A stretch of DNA of 19,024 bases from an uncultured Lachnospiraceae bacterium (GTDB lineage: Bacteria; Bacillota; Clostridia; Lachnospirales; Lachnospiraceae): the NCBI GenBank assembly GCA_910585545.1, contig CAJUFN010000028.1, positions 1 through 19,024 of the forward strand, in the 5' to 3' direction. Positions 4,787 to 12,122 of the stretch are shown piece by piece. Within the stretch, counting starts at the first letter, position 1; each line of letters opens with the position of its first letter. The position numbers and the translations under genes are program-made. Under the pieces are notes generated by a model that did not search any database, was not told the origin of the DNA, and saw only the letters and a program-made list of their open reading frames with translations.

Positions 4787-6430
4787 ATGGCAATAAAATC
4801 CGAACAATTAAATGTGGATGAAAAGAAGTTAAAAAGAGTTAATAAGTATACAGCAGAGCTGCTGGAAAATTTGAATCAGATTGCAGCGATTGATTTTTTT
4901 AATGTCAGTTTTAAAAATTTAGAAGAGGCTGTGGCAAATATTCCTTTAGAAACAGTGGAACAGACGTTAGATGCACATGATACAATTTGGGGAGATGCTA
5001 TTGAGAAATTTGAAGAAAAAGCACAAACTTTAATTGAACAGTACGAACGGATTGCCGAGAGTTTTAATGGAGAAGTTTTGCGTGAAGCTATGAATGGAAT
5101 AGGAGAAGTCTTTAAAGAGATTGACTGGGGTACACTTGCAACAGCGGGACTTGTAATGGGTGCAATAACTTTAGCAGGAACTTTTGGAACTATGTTTGTG
5201 GCAGAACTTTCGAAAATTATTTCTGGAAAAATAGGGGAAGGATTGAAAACAGCACTAGGAGGTATTGGAAAATGGTTTGCAGAAGACAGTGATTTATTAC
5301 AAAGTGTTTTGAAATTTGGAGAGTCCATAAGTAGTATATTTAAAAAATTTACAAACATTGCAGTAGCACCATCAGCAGCATTTGCGGCAGTTGTGGCAGG
5401 GATTGTTCTTGTAATTGCAGGAATTGTAGATTTGTGGAATACATCTGAAACCTTTCGAGATAATGTTAAAAATATGCTCGATATTATAGGAGCAGCATTC
5501 GGATTTGCAAAAGAGCAAATATGGGATAATGGTTTGCTGCCACTATGGGAAAGCATAAAAGAGATGTTTAAATCTTTTTATGAACTTTATGAAACCAGTG
5601 GACTAAAGCAGATTTTTGAAGCAGTGGTGACGGCAGTTGGATATATAGCATCGGTTGTATTTAGTGGATTGATTGTTGCTATCAGTGAATTGGTTCGGGA
5701 AATCTTTAATAAAGTGCAAATTGTTATTGAGGTAATCGATTTGATTTTGGATGTTGTCAAAGAGTTTTTAGGAGCTTTCGAAGACGTTGTGAATGGGATT
5801 ATAGACATATGTGAAGGGATAAATGAATTTCTGGCAGGAGTCTTTTCAGGAGACTGGAGTAGAGCTTGGGAAGGAGTTAAGAAAGTATTTGGCGGTGTCT
5901 GGAGTGCATTTGTCGGATTAGTGAAGAGTCCGCTAAACACGGTTATTGGAATTTTAAATTCATTTTTAATGGGTGTAGAAAAAATGGCAAATGCAATCGG
6001 AGAGGCATTAAGTTTTCATATTGAACTTCCAGACATTGTTTCAGATTTTTTTGGAGTGAAGTCGATTGGTTGGACTGCTCCAAAGGCAAAAGTGAAAAGA
6101 ATACCATATCTTGCAAGTGGTGGAATGATAAACACAGGACAAATGTTTATTGCCCGTGAAAATGGTATTACTGAGATGGTTGGAAGAATTGGAAACAGAG
6201 CAGCAGTTGCCAATAACGATCAGATTGTCCGGGGAATTGCTCTTGGGGTGCGCAGTGCAGTTACAGATGCGGCAGCCGAAATCATGTTTGCAATGAATTC
6301 AGGTAATGCAGGAAGTGATCCGATATTCCAGATCATTGTGAAAACAGAAGATGATGAAGTGCTTGCACGAGCCGTACAGCGTGGAAAGAGTAAGCTGGAA
6401 AGACGTTTACATCCTATGGGAGCATGGTAA
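4787..6430 (+). CDS. Tail tape measure protein (short)
   Basis: 547 aa, ATG at 4787 with GAGGTGA upstream. The N-terminal part is helical. Two hydrophobic segments, about residues 114-141 and 192-217, are typical of the membrane-active parts of tape measures. A long helical region follows, and the C-terminal block at 442-481 (LASGGMINTGQMFIAREN, then NNDQIVRGIALGV) closely matches the usual tape measure ending. The protein lies stretched in the tube, sets tail length and probably enters the target envelope. At about 0.15 nm per residue, a rule of thumb, it predicts a tail of roughly 80 nm; many siphophage tape measures are much longer. It is bracketed by two zinc-ribbon gene pairs and looks more AT-rich than the hub and lysis genes. 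Confidence 0.9.
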   Translation: MAIKSEQLNVDEKKLKRVNKYTAELLENLNQIAAIDFFNVSFKNLEEAVANIPLETVEQTLDAHDTIWGDAIEKFEEKAQTLIEQYERIAESFNGEVLREAMNGIGEVFKEIDWGTLATAGLVMGAITLAGTFGTMFVAELSKIISGKIGEGLKTALGGIGKWFAEDSDLLQSVLKFGESISSIFKKFTNIAVAPSAAFAAVVAGIVLVIAGIVDLWNTSETFRDNVKNMLDIIGAAFGFAKEQIWDNGLLPLWESIKEMFKSFYELYETSGLKQIFEAVVTAVGYIASVVFSGLIVAISELVREIFNKVQIVIEVIDLILDVVKEFLGAFEDVVNGIIDICEGINEFLAGVFSGDWSRAWEGVKKVFGGVWSAFVGLVKSPLNTVIGILNSFLMGVEKMANAIGEALSFHIELPDIVSDFFGVKSIGWTAPKAKVKRIPYLASGGMINTGQMFIARENGITEMVGRIGNRAAVANNDQIVRGIALGVRSAVTDAAAEIMFAMNSGNAGSDPIFQIIVKTEDDEVLARAVQRGKSKLERRLHPMGAW

Positions 6431-6437
6431 AATCCAA

Positions 6438-6466
6438 TTGTCTGAAAATTTTTTATATGATACAAT
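6438..6466 (+). promoter_or_regulatory. Promoter of zinc-ribbon gene B1
   Basis: TTGTCT (6438-6443), a 17-base spacer, then TACAAT (6461-6466) with an extended -10 (TGA just before it). It begins eight bases after the tape measure stop codon. The stretch from ATGATACAATATGTATA to the start codon is conserved upstream of gene B2. Confidence 0.65.
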
Positions 6467-6502
6467 ATGTATAGAGCAAAAACAATATTTGGAGGTAGAA
6501 AG

Positions 6503-7018
6503 ATGTTTTGTACAGAGTGTGGATATAAAATAGAGGATGATTTTAAGTTTTGCCCGAACTGTGCTACCAAGATTATGAAAATTGAAGATGAAGAATATGC
6601 GCAAAGATGTGTGGAGACAACACAGAAGATTAAACAGCCAGAGAGCGAAGAGGAAAGACTGGAACGACTGATAGAAGAGATATTCTGGAAACGACCGGGA
6701 GACTATGTGAAAAATGCCATTCAGCTATCAGATACTACAGGAATGTCATACAGGGAAGCTTCAAGGATTATGACAGAAAAATGGAAGGTATTCAAGAAAG
6801 AACGTAAGGAAGGCAAATATCCCGATACACAGTATTGTCCATATTGTGGTTCACAAAATATAGGTCCATATGAGACGGCTGCGTATATGAGGACAACAAA
6901 AGTAGATTTTTTTGGTGAGTCTTATCATACAGAAGTTATTCCAGGTAAGGTGAGTGCTACAAGTTTACAATGCAGACAGTGTAATCATATCTGGACTCCA
7001 AAGAGAAAGAAGAAATAG
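6503..7018 (+). CDS. Zinc-ribbon protein B1
   Basis: 172 aa from the ATG at 6503 (GGAGG 7 bases upstream; an earlier in-frame ATG at 6467 lies inside the promoter region). An N-terminal zinc ribbon begins MFCTECGYKIEDDFKFC (ligands C3, C6, C17, C20). It is followed by an acidic, glutamate-rich linker (ESEEERLERLIEEIFW) and a small helical domain with the pattern DTTGMSYREASRIM, loosely like the C-terminal fold of ribosomal protein L7/L12. A C-terminal zinc ribbon (C112, C115, C158, C161) ends in a basic tail (PKRKKK). The plan matches pair A (zinc ribbon, core, zinc ribbon), but the cores are unrelated by eye. It has its own promoter between tape measure and distal tail genes. Not recognised as a tail component; function unknown. 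Confidence 0.8.
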   Translation: MFCTECGYKIEDDFKFCPNCATKIMKIEDEEYAQRCVETTQKIKQPESEEERLERLIEEIFWKRPGDYVKNAIQLSDTTGMSYREASRIMTEKWKVFKKERKEGKYPDTQYCPYCGSQNIGPYETAAYMRTTKVDFFGESYHTEVIPGKVSATSLQCRQCNHIWTPKRKKK

Positions 7019-7083
7019 TGTATGAAAAAGAATGTTTGGAAGGATGTTTATATGCTATGGCAGAGTAGTGAACTTTTTCAACA

Positions 7084-7092
7084 TGATACAAT
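7084..7092 (+). promoter_or_regulatory. Extended -10 element upstream of gene B2
   Basis: TGA-TACAAT, identical to the B1 element and followed by the same ATGTATA and GGAGGTAGAAAG leader motifs. No convincing -35 hexamer is seen at 15-18 bases, so it is probably weaker than the B1 promoter. Confidence 0.45.
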
Positions 7093-7128
7093 ATGTATAC
7101 AGCACGAATGATATTTGGAGGTAGAAAG

Positions 7129-7644
7129 ATGTTTTGTACAGAGTGTGGATATAAAATAGAGGATGGTTTTAAGTTTTGCCCGAACTGTGGAACTAAGGTT
7201 ATGAAAATTGAGGAAAAAGAATTTACGCAAAAACATGTAGAGGAACAGCAAAAGATTGCACAAGTAGAGAGTGAAGAGGAAAGACTGGAACATCTGATAG
7301 AAGAGATATTTTGGCGAGAACCTCTTCGATGTTCAAAAAATGCGGGGGAGTTATCCAGAATTACAGGAATGCCATTTCGGCAGGCTTTGAAAATCATGGA
7401 CGATAAATGGAAGATATTCAAGAAAGAACGGAAAGAGGGGAAGTATCCCGATACACAGTATTGCCCGCTTTGCGGTTCACATAACATAGGTCCATATGAG
7501 ACGGCTGCGTATACGAGGACAACAAAAGTGGATTTCTTTGGCGAGTCTTATCATACAGAAGTCATTCCAGGTAAGGTGAGTGCTACAAGATTACAATGCA
7601 GACAGTGTAATCATAGCTGGACACCGAAGAGAAAGAAGAAATAG
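7129..7644 (+). CDS. Zinc-ribbon protein B2 (paralogue of B1)
   Basis: 172 aa, tandem duplicate of B1 with the same leader and GGAGG site; start chosen at the conserved MFCTECGYKIED. Zinc ligands are at C3, C6, C17, C20, C112, C115, C158 and C161, as in B1. The two proteins are nearly identical at both ends: the last 70 residues differ at only a few positions, including the basic PKRKKK tail. They differ strongly around residues 30-95, including the helical core (SRITGMPFRQALKIMDDKWK against DTTGMSYREASRIMTEKWK in B1). This is the same conserved-ends, divergent-core pattern as pair A. A terminator follows at 7665. Function unknown. Confidence 0.8.
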   Translation: MFCTECGYKIEDGFKFCPNCGTKVMKIEEKEFTQKHVEEQQKIAQVESEEERLEHLIEEIFWREPLRCSKNAGELSRITGMPFRQALKIMDDKWKIFKKERKEGKYPDTQYCPLCGSHNIGPYETAAYTRTTKVDFFGESYHTEVIPGKVSATRLQCRQCNHSWTPKRKKK

Positions 7645-7664
7645 CATATGAAGATTAGGAAGAA

Positions 7665-7692
7665 AGAACGTCGGATCAGGCGTTCTTTTTTT
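7665..7692 (+). terminator. Intrinsic terminator after pair B
   Basis: An 8-bp stem with one G-U pair, AGAACGTC (7665-7672) with GGCGTTCT (7679-7686), a six-base loop and seven T. It matches the pair A terminator in both arms (one base difference in the left arm, none in the right), so the two modules probably share an origin or were duplicated with their terminators. Confidence 0.8.
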
Positions 7693-7712
7693 CAATGGAA
7701 GGAGATGAAAAG

Positions 7713-8069
7713 ATGGCAATGATATTAGTAGACGGGGTGGCGGTCAAAACGCCATCCTCTTTTAGTTGGGGACTGCAGGATGTATCCGGAAATGATTCCG
7801 GAAGAACGCAGGACACGATTATGCACAAAAACAGAATCGCACAGAAGAGGCAGATATCACTTTCATGGACAGCGCCGACGCCGCAGGAGGCGGCAGCGAT
7901 TTTACAGGCATTTAATCCGGAATATATTAGAATTACTTATCCGGATGCAATGAGCGGTGCCGAAGAGACGAGGACTTTTTATGTAGGTGATCGCTCTGCG
8001 CCGGTCAAAGTCTGGAACATCGGGAATAAGCGCTATGAAAGTGTGGCTTTCGAGCTGATGGAGAGGTAG
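7713..8069 (+). CDS. Distal tail-like structural protein (DUF6711-like)
   Basis: 118 aa from the ATG at 7713, with GGAAGGAG eight bases upstream; an in-frame ATG at 7695 has no such site. It is a small beta-rich protein (ILVDGVAVKTPSSFSWGLQD; RQISLSWTAPTPQEAAAI; YIRITYPDAMSG; TRTFYVGDRSAPV) of a type found between tape measure and hub genes in clostridial siphophages. In that position it should form the ring linking the tube end to the hub (a distal tail role). It ends four bases before the hub gene and is surely cotranslated with it. The DUF6711 label is from memory of the pattern and should be tested by profile search. Confidence 0.65.
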   Translation: MAMILVDGVAVKTPSSFSWGLQDVSGNDSGRTQDTIMHKNRIAQKRQISLSWTAPTPQEAAAILQAFNPEYIRITYPDAMSGAEETRTFYVGDRSAPVKVWNIGNKRYESVAFELMER

Positions 8070-8073
8070 CAGT

Positions 8074-11004
8074 ATGATCAATGTTTCAAATGAATTTAAA
8101 CAACAGATTTTGAATGACAAAAGGCTGTATGTGAATCAGATTTATATTACCTTGCGTGACGGAACAGAGTTGCCGGTGATTACCAACAAGAGTATCTGGG
8201 AGGGCAGCTTAAAGTTAGAAAATTCGGTTTCTTCCAGTGATAGCTTTGATATAGGCGCTGCGGTAATCGGGAAACTGTCATTTACTCTGAACAACATATA
8301 CGAAGAGTTTACTCAATATGATTTTGAACAGGCAGTGGTTCGTTACAGGCTTGGGTTGGAACTGCTGGATGGTATAGAATTTATCAACAAAGGCGTTTAT
8401 ATCGTAGAAGAAGCAACCTGTTCCGACAGTTTTATTACGCTGGAATGTCTGGATTCTATGTCAAGATTCGATAAGCCTTACAGTGAAAGTAAGATTTCAT
8501 ATCCTGCGACATTAGGAGCGATTGTCAGGGATGCATGTACGGTCTGTGAAGTACCGCTTGGAAGTGCGGTGTTTGAAAATGATGACTATATGGTAAGAGA
8601 AAAACCTGACGATGAAGCTTTGACTTTCCGTCAGGTTCTTTTATGGGCAGGGCAGATTTGCTGCAAATGGTGGAAATGCAGTCCTTCCGGGGAGTTAGTA
8701 TGCGGATGGTATGATACAGCCGCCTTTGAAGGAATGGAAAACACAATCCAAGGCGGTGTGTTTGATGATGGAGAACCATTTTACAATTCTGGCAGTCAGG
8801 CGGATGGAGGCAGTTTCTCAGCATATTTTGAAGAAAATAATTACAATGGGGGTATCTTTGCAGGATCAAGGAACTATCATATGATTTCACATCTTTCTTC
8901 GCAAAATATCAGGAACAGCGACGTTGTAATCACAGGTGTACGTGTGATGGAAAATGGTGAAGAGGAGGCATTTTATCAGTCGGGAAATGATGGATATGTG
9001 ATTGGAATCGAAGGAAACCAATTCATTCAGACCGGTGACGGAGCAGAGGTGGCAGCCTTTGTCGGAACGCGGGTAAACGGTATGAGATTTCGTCCATTGT
9101 CCATAAATTGTCTCTCGGACCCTACAATAGAAGCAGGTGATTGTGCAGTAGTGACAGACCGCAAAGGAATGGAGTATTGCTGCTACATTACAAATACGAC
9201 ATTTTCCATTGGGGAGTATCAGCTGGTATCCTGTGATGCTAAGACTCCATCCAAGCAGGAAGCGGCAAAATATTCTTCCGGTGCGTCATTATATACGAAG
9301 ACGAAAAAGTTGATACAAAAGGAACGGACACAGAGAGAGATAGCAATTGAAAAACTTGCCAATGCGCTAGCGGATTCCGGTGGTTTGTATATAACGAAAC
9401 AGGAGCAGACGGATCATTCACTTGTTTATTATGCACATAATAAACAGGTCATGGAAGAATCTGATATCATCTGGAAATTTACGGCAGAGGCAATAGGTAT
9501 TTCAACAGATGGCGGAAAGACATGGCCGTATGGATTTTCAGTGACAGGGGAGATGATTACGAGAGTATTGCAGTCAGAAGGCGTCAATGCCGACTGGATT
9601 ACGACAGGAGCCCTGGCAGTCAGAGACAGTGAAGGTACGGAAGTATTTTATGCGGATATGGATAGTGGAGTGGTCAGAGTGAATGCAGATTCCATATCCA
9701 TAAAAGGCAAAGATGTTGGGGCAGCGTTGAAGAAGTTCGAGGAAGATAAAAATGGCAATTATTATGGCAATTACATACCGACACTGAGTAATGAACCGGC
9801 AAATAGATGGAACGACGAGTATGAGAAGCATAACGGGGATAGTTATACGGATGTATCCACTGGAGATGTTTATATTTTTAAAAGCGGTACGCCGGGACTG
9901 GAACTGACATTTTCGAAGAAAAGCAAGACGGAAAGTACCAGCTATGATTATGTAGAAATCTATATCCAGGAGAACAATATATACAAAAGCCTTGGGAAAT
10001 TTGGCGGTGATGATATTTCGGAAAAACGAGTATTAATTCCGGCAACGACATTTTGGCTGTATTGGAAAACGGATGTGAGCAATGACAAATATTTTGGATT
10101 TAGTATCGAGAATATTCGCAATGTCATCGTTTCTGACAAAGAATATCAAGCATTGAGGAAAACACTTCCGCAGGGAACGGCGATTGATTTGACAGGCTCA
10201 AATTATCCGGAATCTGAGCATCTCCCTTATGGAAATGGTGTAAGCCGTCTGTGGAAATATACGGGTACGAGTTCTACGGTGAGAAATGGCTGGGTAAAAA
10301 TGCCAAAGATATTGACTAAAGATGTGAAAGATACGTTAGATCAGGATGTAGTCATGAATATCTTGACGGATGAAGGAAGAATCAAAGGGCTTTTTATGGA
10401 TGGTGATGAGCTTTATATGAATGCGACGTATATAAAAAGCGGAACATTGACACTTGGCGGTTCGAAAAATCAGTATGGCGCACTGCGTATGCTTGATGCA
10501 AGCAGCAAAGAGATTGGACGTTGGGATAAAGATGGAATCTATGTAGATAACGGAACTTTGCATTCTAAAACCTCTACAACCAGTATCGGAATCTATGGTG
10601 GAAGAATGAATGTGTCACACGGAGGAACAAATGTAGGGTATATCGGAACAAACACTATGAAAGATTATCCAGACAACAAGGGCTTGGTCTTTGACTTGGA
10701 GGCAGGCGGTTCCTATATGACATGGGCGGCAAAAGAAACCGTTGGTGCAAATACATATTATGCAAAGCTTCTGTATGCCAATACTGATTTTAATGGTTAT
10801 AAAAAAGATACTATGTATTTTGGCTGTGAGGTAGATATGTGTAATTATGTAATTAAAGATGTAGGATTGCAGAATGTGCATGGTATTAATGGATGGAAAA
10901 CATGGACAGGTAGTATACCGATATATTTCAAAAGAGGTGACGACTATTACACTAGTTCTATAGATGTCGAAAATGGAATTATAATCGCAGCACCAAGAAT
11001 GTAG
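8074..11004 (+). CDS. Tail hub / spike protein with CUB-like domain
   Basis: 976 aa, GGAGAGG before the ATG. Residues 1 to about 390 look like the hub (Tal/gp27-like) part of siphophage tail tips (KGVYIVEEATCSDSFITLE; EAGDCAVVTD). A basic helical, probably coiled-coil segment at 410-436 leads into a spike. Residues about 565-730 hold a GD-Y-x-D-xxTG module (H586 to F602, resumed at LWKY 726-729). Into it is set a segment with CUB hallmarks: SYDYVEIY (623-630), LGKFGG (640-645), a TD-containing strand and YFGFSIENI (673-681). The rest, to 976, is beta-rich and glycine-rich, like a trimeric fibre. No peptidase or lysozyme motif is seen. It should form the tail tip and bind the target cell surface; the CUB-like part is a candidate adhesin. 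Confidence 0.8.
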   Translation: MINVSNEFKQQILNDKRLYVNQIYITLRDGTELPVITNKSIWEGSLKLENSVSSSDSFDIGAAVIGKLSFTLNNIYEEFTQYDFEQAVVRYRLGLELLDGIEFINKGVYIVEEATCSDSFITLECLDSMSRFDKPYSESKISYPATLGAIVRDACTVCEVPLGSAVFENDDYMVREKPDDEALTFRQVLLWAGQICCKWWKCSPSGELVCGWYDTAAFEGMENTIQGGVFDDGEPFYNSGSQADGGSFSAYFEENNYNGGIFAGSRNYHMISHLSSQNIRNSDVVITGVRVMENGEEEAFYQSGNDGYVIGIEGNQFIQTGDGAEVAAFVGTRVNGMRFRPLSINCLSDPTIEAGDCAVVTDRKGMEYCCYITNTTFSIGEYQLVSCDAKTPSKQEAAKYSSGASLYTKTKKLIQKERTQREIAIEKLANALADSGGLYITKQEQTDHSLVYYAHNKQVMEESDIIWKFTAEAIGISTDGGKTWPYGFSVTGEMITRVLQSEGVNADWITTGALAVRDSEGTEVFYADMDSGVVRVNADSISIKGKDVGAALKKFEEDKNGNYYGNYIPTLSNEPANRWNDEYEKHNGDSYTDVSTGDVYIFKSGTPGLELTFSKKSKTESTSYDYVEIYIQENNIYKSLGKFGGDDISEKRVLIPATTFWLYWKTDVSNDKYFGFSIENIRNVIVSDKEYQALRKTLPQGTAIDLTGSNYPESEHLPYGNGVSRLWKYTGTSSTVRNGWVKMPKILTKDVKDTLDQDVVMNILTDEGRIKGLFMDGDELYMNATYIKSGTLTLGGSKNQYGALRMLDASSKEIGRWDKDGIYVDNGTLHSKTSTTSIGIYGGRMNVSHGGTNVGYIGTNTMKDYPDNKGLVFDLEAGGSYMTWAAKETVGANTYYAKLLYANTDFNGYKKDTMYFGCEVDMCNYVIKDVGLQNVHGINGWKTWTGSIPIYFKRGDDYYTSSIDVENGIIIAAPRM

Positions 11005-11015
11005 GAGAAATACGT

Positions 11016-11171
11016 ATGGAAGAACAATTAATTTTCAGAAGGAAAGAAATAAGGATGGAAGAGGGAGAAAATAGAAGTCCTTTATTACAACAAAAAGACA
11101 GTGAAGAGTATTTAGACGATAAGATGAATGAATTGATGGAGGTATTGAAACGTGAACAAAATGCCGATTGA
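11016..11171 (+). CDS. Small charged protein
   Basis: 51 aa, starting at an ATG eight bases after a GGAG that overlaps the hub stop codon. It fills most of what would otherwise be a 147-base gap and overlaps the next gene by 20 bases; its coding region contains that gene's GGAGG site. The protein is strongly charged and probably helical (MEEQLIFRRKEIRMEEGENR, then DDKMNELMEVLKREQ). No family recognised. Tight packing and a good ribosome binding site are the evidence that it is expressed. Confidence 0.55.
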   Translation: MEEQLIFRRKEIRMEEGENRSPLLQQKDSEEYLDDKMNELMEVLKREQNAD

Positions 11172-11376
11172 GATGTTAATGGACATGGCCAAGAAAGATA
11201 TTGGTGAAACCGTAGAGCAGGTCATGCGAAACAATCATATCCCGTTGGGATTGATGATTTTTATACTGGAGAGTATCAGCAATGATATTGCCAGGTTAAA
11301 GCATATCCAGGATGCACAGATGACAATAGAGAATGCAAAGGCAAACGCAGACAAAGAAAAGGAGGAGGATGAATAA
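11152..11376 (+). CDS. Small conserved-type tail operon protein
   Basis: 74 aa with a GTG start nine bases after GGAGG. It is helical throughout, with one moderately hydrophobic stretch (HIPLGLMIFILESI) too short and too charged at its flanks to be a clear membrane segment, and a very acidic-basic C-terminus (NADKEKEEDE). Such short proteins are common between hub and fibre genes in clostridial prophages. Its stop codon overlaps the start of the fibre gene (TAATG), so translation is coupled. A role as fibre chaperone or structural linker is possible, but nothing in the sequence decides it. Confidence 0.65.
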   Translation: MNKMPIEMLMDMAKKDIGETVEQVMRNNHIPLGLMIFILESISNDIARLKHIQDAQMTIENAKANADKEKEEDE

Positions 11377-12086
11377 TGGCGATTCAAATAAGAAGAGGTA
11401 ATTATGCGGATTTTAATCGAGGGAAATTACTGCCGGGAGAACCGGCAGCAGTATTGGAGGCAGACCCGAATACAACAGACGGCAAGGCAATGTATATTTC
11501 ATTTGGAGATGGAGAGGTGAAGCGCCTTGTGACAAGTGGGGAGCTGGCGAGTTATCCGAAGACAACAGAGGTACTTACCCGGACGAATACAAGAAGCTTT
11601 ACACCAACGGGGAATTATCATCCGGCAACGAAAAAATATGTGGACGACCGTGTGGCGGCAAGCGCTGGCAGCAGGGGCAGTGATAACATTAAAGTACTTT
11701 GGGAAGGTATACTTTATCAGGGAAGATATTCAACGAGTACGGCGGTGAATCTGGGCGTGGAACATATGCCGGAAGGAAAGGCAATATTACTGTTGGAGTT
11801 TTATAAGCAAGGTGAGGGAGATTCGAATGAAACTCCGCTTATAGGAGATATGGTAATGCTGGTATCTTTGGATAGGAGAAGGGGAATGCCAAGTGAACGG
11901 AATATTTCTTATCTGACCGCCTATCTGAATGAGGCAGCGCCATCCGGAAATGAAATCGTAACGTTTTGGATGATGGGGAGTAGTATGAATAATGATACCG
12001 TATATATCACTATAAATCCGGTGTTGCCAGGGCAAGAAGCGAATGGACTGGTACTGACAAGGGTTTCGGCGATTGTTCCGAATTAA
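11376..12086 (+). CDS. Tail fibre / receptor-binding-type protein
   Basis: 236 aa, start overlapping the previous stop (TAATG) with AGGAGG upstream. The N-terminus (MAIQIRRGNYADFNRGKLLP, GEPAAVLE, YISFGDG) is the short beta motif seen at the start of many phage fibre and tropism proteins. It is followed by TPTGNYHPATKKYVDDRV, a common fibre connector that often precedes a helical trimerisation segment. The C-terminal 130 residues are beta-rich without a recognised enzyme motif, and could be the receptor-binding or baseplate head. It is encoded after the hub and before the glycosyltransferase fusion. Because target choice in tailocins usually lies in this gene, it should be the most strain-variable structural gene. 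Confidence 0.75.
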   Translation: MAIQIRRGNYADFNRGKLLPGEPAAVLEADPNTTDGKAMYISFGDGEVKRLVTSGELASYPKTTEVLTRTNTRSFTPTGNYHPATKKYVDDRVAASAGSRGSDNIKVLWEGILYQGRYSTSTAVNLGVEHMPEGKAILLLEFYKQGEGDSNETPLIGDMVMLVSLDRRRGMPSERNISYLTAYLNEAAPSGNEIVTFWMMGSSMNNDTVYITINPVLPGQEANGLVLTRVSAIVPN

Positions 12087-12122
12087 ATGTCGATGAAAGA
12101 AAAGTAGGAAAGGAGAGAACAT

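Noticed and set aside
4876..5940. Long open frames on the minus strand opposite the tape measure gene.
   Set aside because: Low-complexity Ser/Pro/Ala/Ile-rich translations produced by the codon bias of the tape measure; no ribosome binding sites or recognisable domains.
11152..11376. The 74-aa protein as a second holin or antiholin.
   Set aside because: Its only hydrophobic stretch is short and interrupted by charge, and the lysis cassette lies at the other end of the operon.
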